NCBI RefSeq assembly: GCF_013328815.1
Contig: NZ_JABUHN010000001.1
Location: 1-64,000, forward strand
DNA: 64,000 nucleotides
Source of the DNA: Tabrizicola fusiformis
GTDB taxonomy: Bacteria; Pseudomonadota; Alphaproteobacteria; Rhodobacterales; Rhodobacteraceae
Direction: 5' to 3'
Shown piece after piece: positions 52,773 to 61,332 of this stretch. The position numbers were made by a program, and so were the translations under genes. The notes under the pieces were generated by a model. The model was not told the origin of the DNA. It searched no databases and was given only the letters and a program-made list of their open reading frames with translations. Each line of letters opens with the position of its first letter. Position 1 is the stretch's first letter.

Positions 52773-55088
52773 TCAGCCGGTGGCGCCGATCAGGGTTGCG
52801 ATGATCTTCTGATAGGCCAGCACTTCGGGCGGGGTGACGGCCACGGCGGGCAGGCTGCTGCCGCCTTTGCGGTTCATCTTCAATTCGGCCCATTCCTTGA
52901 CATAGGCGATGCTGCGGCCCTTGAGGAAGGGGTTGGCGGTGATCACGCCCGCGCCCATCACATCGCCCACCAGCGCATCGTCCGGCGAGGACAGCACGAT
53001 ATCCGCCCCCGCCGCCCCGAGGAAATGGCAGAGGTAAAGCCGCCCCGCCGTGATCTGGTGCCCTCTGGCGCGCAGATAGGCTTCGCCTTCGCGGGCCAAG
53101 GCGGTGATCATCTCGCGGCTGAGGGTGGGGTCGTTGCGCAGCGCCAGCAATTCTTCCCGACCCATCGAGCCGGCAAGGTCGGGGCGGTATTGCTTCATCA
53201 TCCTTAGCCATGTGCTTTCGATGAACTGGCCAAGGCCGGTGGCCGAGGAGAGCGGGTTCTTGGCATCGGCCTTGCCGCCGGATTCGACATGGATGATCTG
53301 ATCGACCAGCGTTTCCACCGCCGAGGAGGCCCCTCCGGTCGGGGCGGAAGTGGAGCCGGCGGCGCTGAACGGGTCCACCGCCTCGCCGTTTTCGTAAAGC
53401 TCGAAATGCAGGTGGGGGCCGGTGGATTGGCCGGTGGTGCCGATATAGCCGATCAACTGCCCCGCGGTCACGGTCTGTCCGGGTTTCAGCCCTTCGGCAA
53501 AGGCGGAGAGGTGGGCATAGCGGGTTTCGGTGCCGCCGGGATGGGTGATGGTGACAAGGTTGCCATAGGTGCCGCCGTCGCCCGCCCGGGCAATGGTGCC
53601 GGCGAAAGCGGCCATGACAGGCGTGCCCACAGGTGCAGCCCAGTCGGTGCCCTTGTGCAGTTTGGCGACCTTGAGGATCGGGTGCATCCGCGGCCCGAAG
53701 CGCGACGTCAGAACGCCGGTTGTGGGGGTGACCATGCCGCCGCGCAGGCTGACGCCGCCCGCGCCGCCGCCGCCCGAGGCGCTGGCGCTGAAGCAGCTAT
53801 AATCCTCTTTGCCGGTCTGCTTGAAGACGTGGCACTCAAGATTGCGGCCCTCGCCCTTTATGGCGGCATACAGCACCTGCCCCGGCCCGGGTCCGGCGCT
53901 GCCCGGATCGGGGGCGTAAAGCAGGGTCATCTTGTCGCCGGGGCTGGCGAAGCTTTCCATGTCGAAGGATTGACTGAGCATGACGATGGTTTCCGCCACC
54001 ACCGCCGAAGGCACGCCATTTCGGATTGCGGCGGAATAGAAGGCGTCCAGCAGCCGGTATTTGCGACCGATGTCGGCTTCGGCGGTGGCGCTGTCTCCGG
54101 CAAAGGAGAAGAGATCTTCTTCGACCCAAGGGTCGGCGCCTTCGACCACGCTTCCGCTGTCGGTGACGGCAAGGCTGCCAGCATAGCTGTCGCGGGTATA
54201 AAGCGACAGTTGCACCGGCACCTTCACGCCCTGCCGGCTTGCCGCCCGGATGGCAAGGATATGGCCCGGCGCCAGGGCGGCGATATCGGGGATGATCGCC
54301 TTGCCACCCTCGACAAAGTGGGTGGCCGCCGCTTCGTCCATGCCTTTGCTGACCATCAGCTTGATCAGGTCGGGGGCATCCTTGAGCTTGAGGATGATAT
54401 CCTCATAGGGCTGTGCGCGGCTCTTTTCCGGCAGGATGAAGGTGAGCGAGGTGGTGTCCTCGATCTTGGTGCGGGTGAAGCTGTCGCCCTGGCCGGGCGT
54501 GGTGACACCTTCGATGCTGTCGCCCCAACTGCCGTCGCCCTCTTCGACCACGACGGTTTCAATCGGAGTATCGGAGGGGGGCGCAGCGGTTTGGGTCGGG
54601 GCGGGGGCCAGCGGGGCCGCCTTGGCGTTGCGCTGGGCCTGAAAGAAGGCGAAATCCTCGCGGCTGGAGGGCAGAGTGGTGATCAGCCGCTCTGAGGTGG
54701 TGATCATGTCATCGGCCAGCAGGATCAGATCGTTGCCTGCGCGGTCGGCCGGAATTTCCGGCGGGCGGGGCAGGGTCTTGCGGCGGTCGGCGGCGGCAGA
54801 GGTGTCAAACCGCAAGATCATCGGATCGCCCGCCAGATCGACGAAGGCGGTGTTATAGGCCGCAGCGGCGTCGATCACCACGCCTTCGTCCTGCACGCCG
54901 GCGTTCTCGGCCACCTCGCGTTCGGTCGGATGGCCAAATTTCAGGATACCGCCGAAGTAGAGCCCGGTTCCCAGCCCCGCCAGAATCAGCGCGCCACCCG
55001 ACCACAGGATCAGCGGCACCAGCCAGGAATTGCGGCGGCGGCGGTGAGATTCGGCCTTGGCGGCTTTGAAGCGGGGGTCAATTTCCAT
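52773..55088 (-). CDS. Membrane-anchored M23 peptidase fused to a lytic transglycosylase-like domain
   Basis: A 771-residue protein with a cytoplasmic Arg-rich tail (HRRRRNSW), one membrane helix (about 22-46) and a periplasmic body. The long middle part (50-450) has no clear family. The LytM/M23 metallopeptidase domain (about 455-580) keeps its zinc ligands: RMHPILKVAKLHKGTDWAAP with His and Asp, and PHLHFELYENG with HxH. Residues 595-690 resemble a lysozyme-like SLT domain: HVESGG with a candidate catalytic Glu, then SATGLGQFIESTWLRM. Cleaving both peptides and glycans could make local holes for T6SS assembly. It lies 18 bases after the caspase-like gene in the same operon. The T6SS link is positional. 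Confidence 0.85.
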   Translation of the reverse strand: MEIDPRFKAAKAESHRRRRNSWLVPLILWSGGALILAGLGTGLYFGGILKFGHPTEREVAENAGVQDEGVVIDAAAAYNTAFVDLAGDPMILRFDTSAAADRRKTLPRPPEIPADRAGNDLILLADDMITTSERLITTLPSSREDFAFFQAQRNAKAAPLAPAPTQTAAPPSDTPIETVVVEEGDGSWGDSIEGVTTPGQGDSFTRTKIEDTTSLTFILPEKSRAQPYEDIILKLKDAPDLIKLMVSKGMDEAAATHFVEGGKAIIPDIAALAPGHILAIRAASRQGVKVPVQLSLYTRDSYAGSLAVTDSGSVVEGADPWVEEDLFSFAGDSATAEADIGRKYRLLDAFYSAAIRNGVPSAVVAETIVMLSQSFDMESFASPGDKMTLLYAPDPGSAGPGPGQVLYAAIKGEGRNLECHVFKQTGKEDYSCFSASASGGGGAGGVSLRGGMVTPTTGVLTSRFGPRMHPILKVAKLHKGTDWAAPVGTPVMAAFAGTIARAGDGGTYGNLVTITHPGGTETRYAHLSAFAEGLKPGQTVTAGQLIGYIGTTGQSTGPHLHFELYENGEAVDPFSAAGSTSAPTGGASSAVETLVDQIIHVESGGKADAKNPLSSATGLGQFIESTWLRMMKQYRPDLAGSMGREELLALRNDPTLSREMITALAREGEAYLRARGHQITAGRLYLCHFLGAAGADIVLSSPDDALVGDVMGAGVITANPFLKGRSIAYVKEWAELKMNRKGGSSLPAVAVTPPEVLAYQKIIATLIGATG

Positions 55089-55106
55089 CGCCGCCGCTGC
55101 CTGCCC

Positions 55107-56822
55107 TCAGAACGACCCGGTAATCCCGATGGTGCCTTTGGTGATCCGGGTCTTGGCGGTTTCCTGCTTTTTCCCCGTCTTGACGTTGGACTTGACCGAA
55201 GCCTTCTCGACCTTGGTTTCCACCTTGGCGCGCTTGCCGGTCTTGACGGCGGACTTGGCCACCCGCACTTCGCAGACAACCTTGGTTTCGGTCTGAAGCT
55301 GGGCATAAAGCGCCGGGGTGGGGTCAAGGCTTTCGGGAACGGCCAGCTTGGCAAGGTAATACGAGGTCAGCGCCGTGCTGGAGCCTTTGCCCCAAGACCC
55401 GTCAACCGCCATCTGATAGCAGCCGACGCGCTTCAGTTCGGCCTGCACCGCGCGGGCGAGTTCCTTGCCTTCAAGTTCGGGGGTCACGGTTTCCTCAAGC
55501 ACCCATGGCGCAAGGGCAGCAATCACCTCGCGGCCCTCATCGGTTTCGGGGCTGAGTTGGTGGCCCGGAATGCGGATCGGCGCGCCGCGGCCCAAGGCGA
55601 CCTCGCGGGTCTTCCAGTCAAGTGCGGCAAGGCGGATCGGCTCTTCGCCGGTGGTCTCTTCGGGTTTCAGGGCCGGGTCGATGGCGGCGATCACGGTTTC
55701 GTCCGGCGCATCGCCGATGGTGACATCGTCGCCGGTCACATCCATGCCTTCGGGCAGGGCGGCAATCACCACGTCGCCGATTTCGGTCGAAGGGTCGGCT
55801 TGCGACAGGTCTTCGGCCTCAAGCGCGGGCGCGACATCTTCGATGATGGTGGTTTCCTCTGCAACCTGATCCAGATTGGCTTCGGCCAGTGCAATCTCTT
55901 CCTCGGCCAGTTTGAGCGAGGCTTCGTCAAAGCCCGACTGCGCCAGAAGATCAAGGAACTGCTTGCGCACGGCGGGGTCAAGCTGCGCCAGACGTTCATA
56001 GTCGGCTTCGCTCAACTCTTGTTTGCCGCCGTCGGAGGGGGCGACGAAATAGAACTGCTCGCGCAGCGAGGATTGGTCCCAGGGCACCTGTTTGCGCAGC
56101 GTGGCATTTTCCACATCGTTGCGCACCTCGATCATCATGTCCGAGACCGATTTGCCCTTGGCGGTGATATGCTTGAGCAGCGCCGTGGTGAAGGGGCTGT
56201 TCTTGGCGCCGTCCACCGCATCGGCGGTCACGCCGCCCGGTGCCGTGGCAAAGGCGACAAAGGTGCCGACCCCGGCCTGAACCCGCGCCAGACCGTCGGC
56301 CGCCGCACCCGAGCCGCGCACGGCGGGCGGCAGCGGATCATTGCGGCAGGCGTCAAGGAAGATCAGCGTCTGGCGGCTGCGGCTTTGCAGCCGGGCGATG
56401 ATGGCATCCAGGCTCCAGGTTTCCTTGGTCAGCCCGTCGCGGGTTTCCAGCTTGGCCGTGACGGGCACAAGATAGTTCACCCCGCTCATCTGAAAGGCAT
56501 GGCCGGCATAGTAGAAGACCACGCTTTCGGCGCTTTCGGCGTCTTTCACAAAGCGGTCCATCTCGGCCCAAAGGGCATCGCCCCCGGCATCGGTCATCAG
56601 CGTGACCTTGAAGTCGAGATCCTTAAGCGCGGCGGCAATCGCGGTTGCATCGCCGACCGGATTGGCCAGATCGGGGGCTGCGGCATAGTCGCCATTGCCA
56701 ACCACCAGCGCCAGACGTTCCGCAAGGGCGGGATGGGCAGCGGCAAGGCACAGCACCAAGGCTGCGGCGGTTGCCCGCGCGCGCGATGCCCATGCTTGCT
56801 GCCATCTGGCCGCCATCGTCAA
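55107..56822 (-). CDS. Secreted caspase-like (peptidase C14) domain protein
   Basis: A 571-residue protein with a signal peptide (cleavage after AHPALA, about residue 34). The caspase-fold domain (36-270) begins RLALVVGNGDYAAAPDLANP. The catalytic dyad is present: His108 in FYYAGHAF and Cys159 in IFLDACRND. Residues 280-440 are acidic and probably flexible. Around 450-495 lies a peptidoglycan-binding-like repeat (VQAELKRVGCYQMAVDGSWG). The tail is Lys/Thr/Val-rich (VKTGKRAKVETKVEKASVK). Bacterial orthocaspases of this type are processed proteases of mostly unknown role. It precedes the M23 fusion gene by 18 bases, so the two likely act together in the periplasm. Confidence 0.85.
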   Translation of the reverse strand: MTMAARWQQAWASRARATAAALVLCLAAAHPALAERLALVVGNGDYAAAPDLANPVGDATAIAAALKDLDFKVTLMTDAGGDALWAEMDRFVKDAESAESVVFYYAGHAFQMSGVNYLVPVTAKLETRDGLTKETWSLDAIIARLQSRSRQTLIFLDACRNDPLPPAVRGSGAAADGLARVQAGVGTFVAFATAPGGVTADAVDGAKNSPFTTALLKHITAKGKSVSDMMIEVRNDVENATLRKQVPWDQSSLREQFYFVAPSDGGKQELSEADYERLAQLDPAVRKQFLDLLAQSGFDEASLKLAEEEIALAEANLDQVAEETTIIEDVAPALEAEDLSQADPSTEIGDVVIAALPEGMDVTGDDVTIGDAPDETVIAAIDPALKPEETTGEEPIRLAALDWKTREVALGRGAPIRIPGHQLSPETDEGREVIAALAPWVLEETVTPELEGKELARAVQAELKRVGCYQMAVDGSWGKGSSTALTSYYLAKLAVPESLDPTPALYAQLQTETKVVCEVRVAKSAVKTGKRAKVETKVEKASVKSNVKTGKKQETAKTRITKGTIGITGSF

Positions 56823-56898
56823 ATGCCTCTCGGAAATTATGGGATCAGACTAACCCGCAGGATGCCGTCTGACCAGAGCTAGATTCCATACCCGGCAC

Positions 56899-57300
56899 TC
56901 AACCGCCGGGGGGCGGCGAGAGGAACAGCGACCAGCGTTGCGTCTTCTGCGTGTCCACCTCAATGAAGCCGGCGGCGATATGGCCCCAGCGCCAGCAATC
57001 GGCGATGCCGCGGATGGTGAACTTGCGCGGATCGACGCACATCGTCGTGGTGCCGTTCAGGATCGGCTGACCGAAGACATCCTGCGCGTAGATGTAGATG
57101 TAGCGGCTGGTCAATTCATCCTTGATGACGTTGGCGCATTGGTTGGGGCCGATGGTCCACCAGCCTTCGGTCTGCATCTCGCCGCCGACATCCTGCCCGA
57201 CGGCGACATTCACCACGTCAAACGACTGGTTGCAGACCGCAAATTCGGCGTGGGCCACGCCGGGCAAGGCAAGAAGCGCAAGAAGGACGGGCCGCAGCAT
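56899..57300 (-). CDS. DUF1036 family secreted protein
   Basis: A 133-residue protein with a signal peptide (MLRPVLLALLALPGVAHA). It is followed by the DUF1036 pattern: FAVCNQSFDVVNVAVGQDVG, then EGWWTIGPNQCANVI and IYIYAQDVFG. The function of the family is unknown. The start is set at 57300 because it gives the signal peptide. It lies 76 bases from the caspase-like gene on the same strand and may be the first gene of that operon, and it diverges from the small secreted protein at 57434. Confidence 0.83.
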   Translation of the reverse strand: MLRPVLLALLALPGVAHAEFAVCNQSFDVVNVAVGQDVGGEMQTEGWWTIGPNQCANVIKDELTSRYIYIYAQDVFGQPILNGTTTMCVDPRKFTIRGIADCWRWGHIAAGFIEVDTQKTQRWSLFLSPPPGG

Positions 57301-57433
57301 GGTGCAATCATAGGGCGGCGCCGGGGCAGGCGGCAAGGCTTTGCCGTCAGGAAACCCCTGCCTGTCTTATGCCACAATTCCGTGCTAACGTTAATTTGTC
57401 GGGCAAAGGAGTGCCCGCCGTGGGAGATGGTGC

Positions 57434-57709
57434 ATGAAACAGACAGCCTTGGCTCTGGCCCTGTTGGCCCTTCCGGTTGCCGCCGGTGCCGAAACGCCGA
57501 CATCCCGCCCGGGTGAGTCGGCCGTGATCGCCGCCACCTGCGCCGACCTGCGGGACGAGGTGCGCGCGGCGCGCCCCGAGTGCCAGCCGCCGCGCGCCCT
57601 GCCTGTGGTCAAGCCGCCCCGCGCCCTGATCTTTGCCGATTCGCCGGTCAGAGAGCGTCCGGTGCGGCGCATTGTGGAACTGCCGTGGCTGATCGGCGTC
57701 TATAACTGA
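57434..57709 (+). CDS. Small secreted protein of unknown function
   Basis: A 91-residue product with a signal peptide (MKQTALALALLALPVAAGA, cleavage near residue 19). The mature part has two cysteines (ATCADL and PECQPP) that could form a disulfide, then a Pro/Arg/Val-rich tail ending LPWLIGVYN. No family is recognised. GGAG lies at 57422-57425, 8 bases before the ATG. A second small secreted-protein gene follows 64 bases later on the same strand. Confidence 0.65.
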   Translation: MKQTALALALLALPVAAGAETPTSRPGESAVIAATCADLRDEVRAARPECQPPRALPVVKPPRALIFADSPVRERPVRRIVELPWLIGVYN

Positions 57710-57773
57710 CGGGCAGTTGACAGGCGCAGCTTGGCGGGCGCAACCTGCGGCCAGAGTTCCGCAGCTTTCAGCG

Positions 57774-58202
57774 ATGAGGATTACCTCCGTGCTTCGCCCC
57801 GCCCTTTTCTGTGCCCTGGCTATTGCCGCCGCCCCCGCCTTTGCCCAGACCGGCAATTTTGAGCTGGAGCTGAACACTTCGGTCGATGTCGAGGGGGCCT
57901 GCCGGCTGACCTTCGTGGCGACCAACAACACCGGAAAATCCCTGACCAAGGCCGATTACGAGGTGGCGGTGTTCGACGCCTCGGGCACGGTCAGCCAGAT
58001 TCTGGTGCTGGAGTTCGGCGCCTTGCCGCTGTCGAAAACCCGCGTGGTGCAATTCGATCTGCCGCAGACGAAATGCGAAGACCTGTCGCGCATTCTGGTC
58101 AACACCGCCGATGCCTGTGAAAGCAGCGACGGTGCGCTGGATGTCTGCATGAAAGATCTGTCGGCCTCGTCACGCATCCCGTCGATGCCCTTCGGGCTTT
58201 AG
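57774..58202 (+). CDS. Small periplasmic protein of unknown function
   Basis: A 142-residue product with a signal peptide (about 1-27, FCALAIAAAPAFA). The mature domain FELELNTSVDVEGACRLTF continues to VATNNTGKSLTKADYEVAVF and looks all-beta, like an immunoglobulin-type fold. Cysteines recur (GACRLTF, KCEDLS, DACESS, DVCMKD), which suggests disulfides in the periplasm. No enzyme motif is seen. The start ATG 57774 is preceded by a weak ribosome site; an alternative start lies 15 bases downstream (GTG 57789). A hairpin element follows immediately. Confidence 0.65.
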   Translation: MRITSVLRPALFCALAIAAAPAFAQTGNFELELNTSVDVEGACRLTFVATNNTGKSLTKADYEVAVFDASGTVSQILVLEFGALPLSKTRVVQFDLPQTKCEDLSRILVNTADACESSDGALDVCMKDLSASSRIPSMPFGL

Positions 58203-58299
58203 AGCGTGTCCGGGTCACTTTGAAACAAACCGATCGAAAATCGCGTTCGAGCGTAAGCGAGAGGCAGCGAATTTCGATTCGGATCGAACCGGACACGCT
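58203..58299. repeat. MITE-like 97-bp hairpin element
   Basis: The terminal 11-bp repeats AGCGTGTCCGG (58203-58213) and CCGGACACGCT (58289-58299) are perfectly inverted. Inside, GATCGAAAATCGC and GCGAATTTCGATTC pair imperfectly, so the whole unit folds into one long stem. It fills the space between two convergent genes, touching the stop of one and overlapping none. It can work as a bidirectional terminator, but the structure is that of a small mobile repeat. Confidence 0.6.
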
Positions 58300-59922
58300 T
58301 TAGGCCGTCAGGGCAAAGCCCGGGCGCAGGCGAAAGAAGCCGTAGGCATTGGGCCCGAGTTCAAGCTTGCCCGCCTTGAGCGACAGATTCTGAGCCGGGC
58401 CGACCTGCGCCTCCAGACCCGTTTCCTGCAGGGTGACGGTTGTGGGAGACAGGTTGAACAGGCACAGCACCGCATCCGCCCCCTCGCCCCGCACAAATCC
58501 AAGAACCGGCTCGGGCAGGTCAAGGAAGCGGGTGGCCGCCCTGCCGTGCAGAACATCGGCCGTGCGGCGGAAGGCCAGCATCTCGCGGTAGCTTTCCAGA
58601 ACCGAACCGGCGATGCCCGCCTGCGCCGCCACATTGCGCGCCAGTTGCGGCGGCTTGACCGGCAGCCAGGGCGTGCCGTTGCCGCCGGTAAAGCCGCCAT
58701 TGGCGCTGTTGTCCCAGACCATCGGCGTACGGGTGTTGTCGCGTCCCACCGGCTCGGGCCAGAAGTTGATGCCCTGCGGGTCGGTCAACTCTTCAAGCGC
58801 CAGTTCGGTATCGGTCTGACCCAGTTCCTCGCCCTGCCAGAGGCAGATCGAGCCTTGGAACGACAGGATCAGCGCCCCGGCCTGCCGCGCCAGCGCGTCC
58901 TGGCTGATGCCGTGTTTGGCCCAGCGGGTGGCGTGGCGCACAACGTCATGGTTGGAAAAGGCCCACATCGGCCAGCCGTCCGGGGCGCCCTTGAAGAATT
59001 CTTCAATCTTGCCGCGGAAGAAGGCGGGCGAATAGTCATAGCCCATCAGTTCAAAGCTGTAGCACTGATGCAGACGGCCCGGCGCGGTGTATTCGCCCAT
59101 CATGCGGATGGCATGGTGGCTTTCACCCATCTCGCCCACGGTCGCGGTGCCCGGATAGTCGCCCATGATCCGCCGGATACGCTCCATCCAGAGCAGGTTC
59201 TCGGGCTGGTTCTTCGAGAAGATGTGATACTGCATCTCATAGGGGTTGCCGTCGGGCTTGGTCTTGACCCGCCAGTCGGCCGGATCGCTGCGCAGCTTGG
59301 CGTCGTGGTAAAAGAAGTTCACCGTGTCAAAACGGAACCCGTCCACCCCACGGTCCAGCCAGAAGCGCAGGTTTTCCTCGTGCCAGTCCACCACATCGGG
59401 GTTGTGGAAGTTGAAATCGGGCTGCTCGGTCAGAAAGTTGTGGAAGTAATACTGCTTGCGCCGCGCATCCCATGTCCAGGCCGAGCCACCGAACACCGAT
59501 TGCCAGTTGTTCGGCGGGGTGCCGTCATGGTTGGGGTCATGCCAGACATACCAGTCGGCCTTGGGATTGGTGCGATCCTTGCGGCTTTCGGCAAAGAACG
59601 GGTGCTTGTCGGAGGAATGGTTCAGCACCTGGTCGATGATCACCTTCAGGCCCAGCACATGCGCCCGCGCCACCAGCGCATCGAAATCCTCCAGCGTGCC
59701 GAAGACCGGATCGACATTGCGGTAGTCCGACACGTCATAGCCCATGTCCTTCATGGGCGAGGTGAAGAAGGGCGACAGCCACACCGCATCGCAGCCAAGC
59801 CCGGCGATATGGTCCAGCCTGCGGGTGATGCCCTTCAGATCGCCCACCCCGTCGCCGTTGTCGTCCTGAAACGACCGGGGGTAAACCTGATAGGTTACGG
59901 CGCCGCGCCACCACTCGCTCAT
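58300..59922 (-). CDS. Alpha-glucosidase, glycoside hydrolase family 13
   Basis: A 540-residue cytoplasmic GH13 enzyme (oligo-1,6-glucosidase/AglA type) that releases glucose from small alpha-glucosides. The catalytic triad is intact: Asp199 in GFRFDTVNF, Glu264 in TVGEMGE and Asp326 in FSNHDVVRH. The calcium-site-like DNNGDGVGDLKGI... segment (shown in part) near residue 21 and the start WWRGAVTYQVYPRSFQD are typical. The start at 59922 matches the family. A LacI-type palindrome lies 23 bases upstream. It is close to AglA of rhizobial agl operons, but no sugar transporter genes flank it here. Confidence 0.92.
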   Translation of the reverse strand: MSEWWRGAVTYQVYPRSFQDDNGDGVGDLKGITRRLDHIAGLGCDAVWLSPFFTSPMKDMGYDVSDYRNVDPVFGTLEDFDALVARAHVLGLKVIIDQVLNHSSDKHPFFAESRKDRTNPKADWYVWHDPNHDGTPPNNWQSVFGGSAWTWDARRKQYYFHNFLTEQPDFNFHNPDVVDWHEENLRFWLDRGVDGFRFDTVNFFYHDAKLRSDPADWRVKTKPDGNPYEMQYHIFSKNQPENLLWMERIRRIMGDYPGTATVGEMGESHHAIRMMGEYTAPGRLHQCYSFELMGYDYSPAFFRGKIEEFFKGAPDGWPMWAFSNHDVVRHATRWAKHGISQDALARQAGALILSFQGSICLWQGEELGQTDTELALEELTDPQGINFWPEPVGRDNTRTPMVWDNSANGGFTGGNGTPWLPVKPPQLARNVAAQAGIAGSVLESYREMLAFRRTADVLHGRAATRFLDLPEPVLGFVRGEGADAVLCLFNLSPTTVTLQETGLEAQVGPAQNLSLKAGKLELGPNAYGFFRLRPGFALTA

Positions 59923-59944
59923 CGTCAGATCCCGTCCTGATTTG

Positions 59945-59956
59945 GTTAGCGCTAAC
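59945..59956. promoter_or_regulatory. LacI-family operator before the alpha-glucosidase gene
   Basis: GTTAGCGCTAAC is a perfect 12-base palindrome with the central CG typical of LacI/GalR-type operators such as AglR or MalI. It is 23 bases upstream of the alpha-glucosidase start codon and 124 bases from the divergent MFS gene. The regulator gene is not in the window. Confidence 0.6.
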
Positions 59957-60079
59957 ATAGCGCGCCAGCCCCGGCAGGAGAAGCCCTCTCCCGCGCCATT
60001 GTTGCGGGCACAAGATTGCCGTTGACCCTGCCCGGGCACAAGCGCAGGTATGCAAGACCGCCGCAAAGAGGGGTCTCAC

Positions 60080-61318
60080 ATGTCGAAATCGCCGCTGATC
60101 ACGCCCGTTTTGATTGCAGGTTGCCTGATCCTGATGACCGGCTTTGCGATCCGCGCCAGTTTCGGTGTGTTCCAACTGCCGATTGCGACCGAGTTCGGCT
60201 GGGCCCGTGCTGATTTCAGCCTTGCCATCGCCATTCAGAACCTGGCCTGGGGCATCGGGCAGCCGATCTTCGGCGCGCTGGCGGAAAAGTTCGGCGACCG
60301 CCGGGCGGTGGTGGTCGGCGCGCTGATGTATGCGGCGGGGCTTGTCGCCTCGGCCTTCGCTGTGACGCCGGGTCAGCATCAGTTGCTTGAGATCATCGTG
60401 GGCTTTGGCATCGCGGGCACCGGGTTCGGCGTGGTGCTGGCGGTGGTGGGCCGGGCATCTTCGGCCGAAAATCGAAGCCTTGCCTTGGGTATCGCCACGG
60501 CGGCGGGATCGGCCGGGCAGGTGTTCGGCGCGCCGCTGGCGCAGGGGCTTCTGACCCTCTTTCCGTGGCAGACGGTGTTCATCATTTTCGCCGCCATCGT
60601 GCTTTGCACGCTGTTTGCGGTGCCCTTCCTGCGCTCGCCCCAAATGGCCAGCAAGGCAGAGCTTGAGGAAAGCATCGGAACCGTGGTGCTGCGGGCCTTC
60701 CGCGATCCGTCCTATATCATGATCTTTCTGGGCTTCTTCTCTTGCGGCTATCAGCTTGCCTTCATCACCGCGCATTTCCCGGCCTTCGTGACCGAGATGT
60801 GTGCCGCGATTGACCCGTCGGGGATGCTGGCAAGCCTTGGCGTCGGCTCTACGTCGGCGCTGGGCGCGGTGGCGATTTCGGTGATCGGGCTGGCCAATAT
60901 CATGGGCACGATCACAGCGGGCTGGCTGGGCAAGACCTATACCAAGAAATACCTGCTGGCCGGAATCTATCTGGGGCGGACGATCGTGGCCGCGCTGTTC
61001 ATCCTGTTGCCGATGACGCCGACCACGGTGCTGCTGTTTTCGGCGGCGATGGGGGCGCTGTGGCTGGCGACGGTGCCGCTGACCTCGGGTCTGGTCGCGC
61101 ATATCTACGGGCTGCGCTACATGGGCACGCTTTACGGCATCATCTTCCTGTCGCACCAGTTGGGCGGCTTCATGGGGGTCTGGCTGGGCGGGCGGATGTA
61201 TGACCTGACCGGCAGCTATACCATGGTGTGGTGGATTGGTGTGGGCGTGGGGGCCTTCTCGGCCATCGTGCACCTGCCGGTGCGCGAGCGGCCTCTGGTC
61301 GCCGCACAGGCGGCGTGA
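60080..61318 (+). CDS. MFS transporter
   Basis: A 412-residue major-facilitator protein with 12 hydrophobic segments. Motif A-like sequence FGALAEKFGDRRAVVVGAL lies between helices 2 and 3. Related carriers take organic anions such as oxalate or formate; the substrate here is unknown. The ATG at 60080 is preceded by AAAGAGGGG at a proper distance, favouring it over an in-frame ATG at 60050. It diverges from the alpha-glucosidase gene, but coregulation is unproven. It ends 14 bases before the convergent DUF4424 stop. Confidence 0.87.
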   Translation: MSKSPLITPVLIAGCLILMTGFAIRASFGVFQLPIATEFGWARADFSLAIAIQNLAWGIGQPIFGALAEKFGDRRAVVVGALMYAAGLVASAFAVTPGQHQLLEIIVGFGIAGTGFGVVLAVVGRASSAENRSLALGIATAAGSAGQVFGAPLAQGLLTLFPWQTVFIIFAAIVLCTLFAVPFLRSPQMASKAELEESIGTVVLRAFRDPSYIMIFLGFFSCGYQLAFITAHFPAFVTEMCAAIDPSGMLASLGVGSTSALGAVAISVIGLANIMGTITAGWLGKTYTKKYLLAGIYLGRTIVAALFILLPMTPTTVLLFSAAMGALWLATVPLTSGLVAHIYGLRYMGTLYGIIFLSHQLGGFMGVWLGGRMYDLTGSYTMVWWIGVGVGAFSAIVHLPVRERPLVAAQAA

Positions 61319-61332
61319 GCGCGCCTGCGGGG

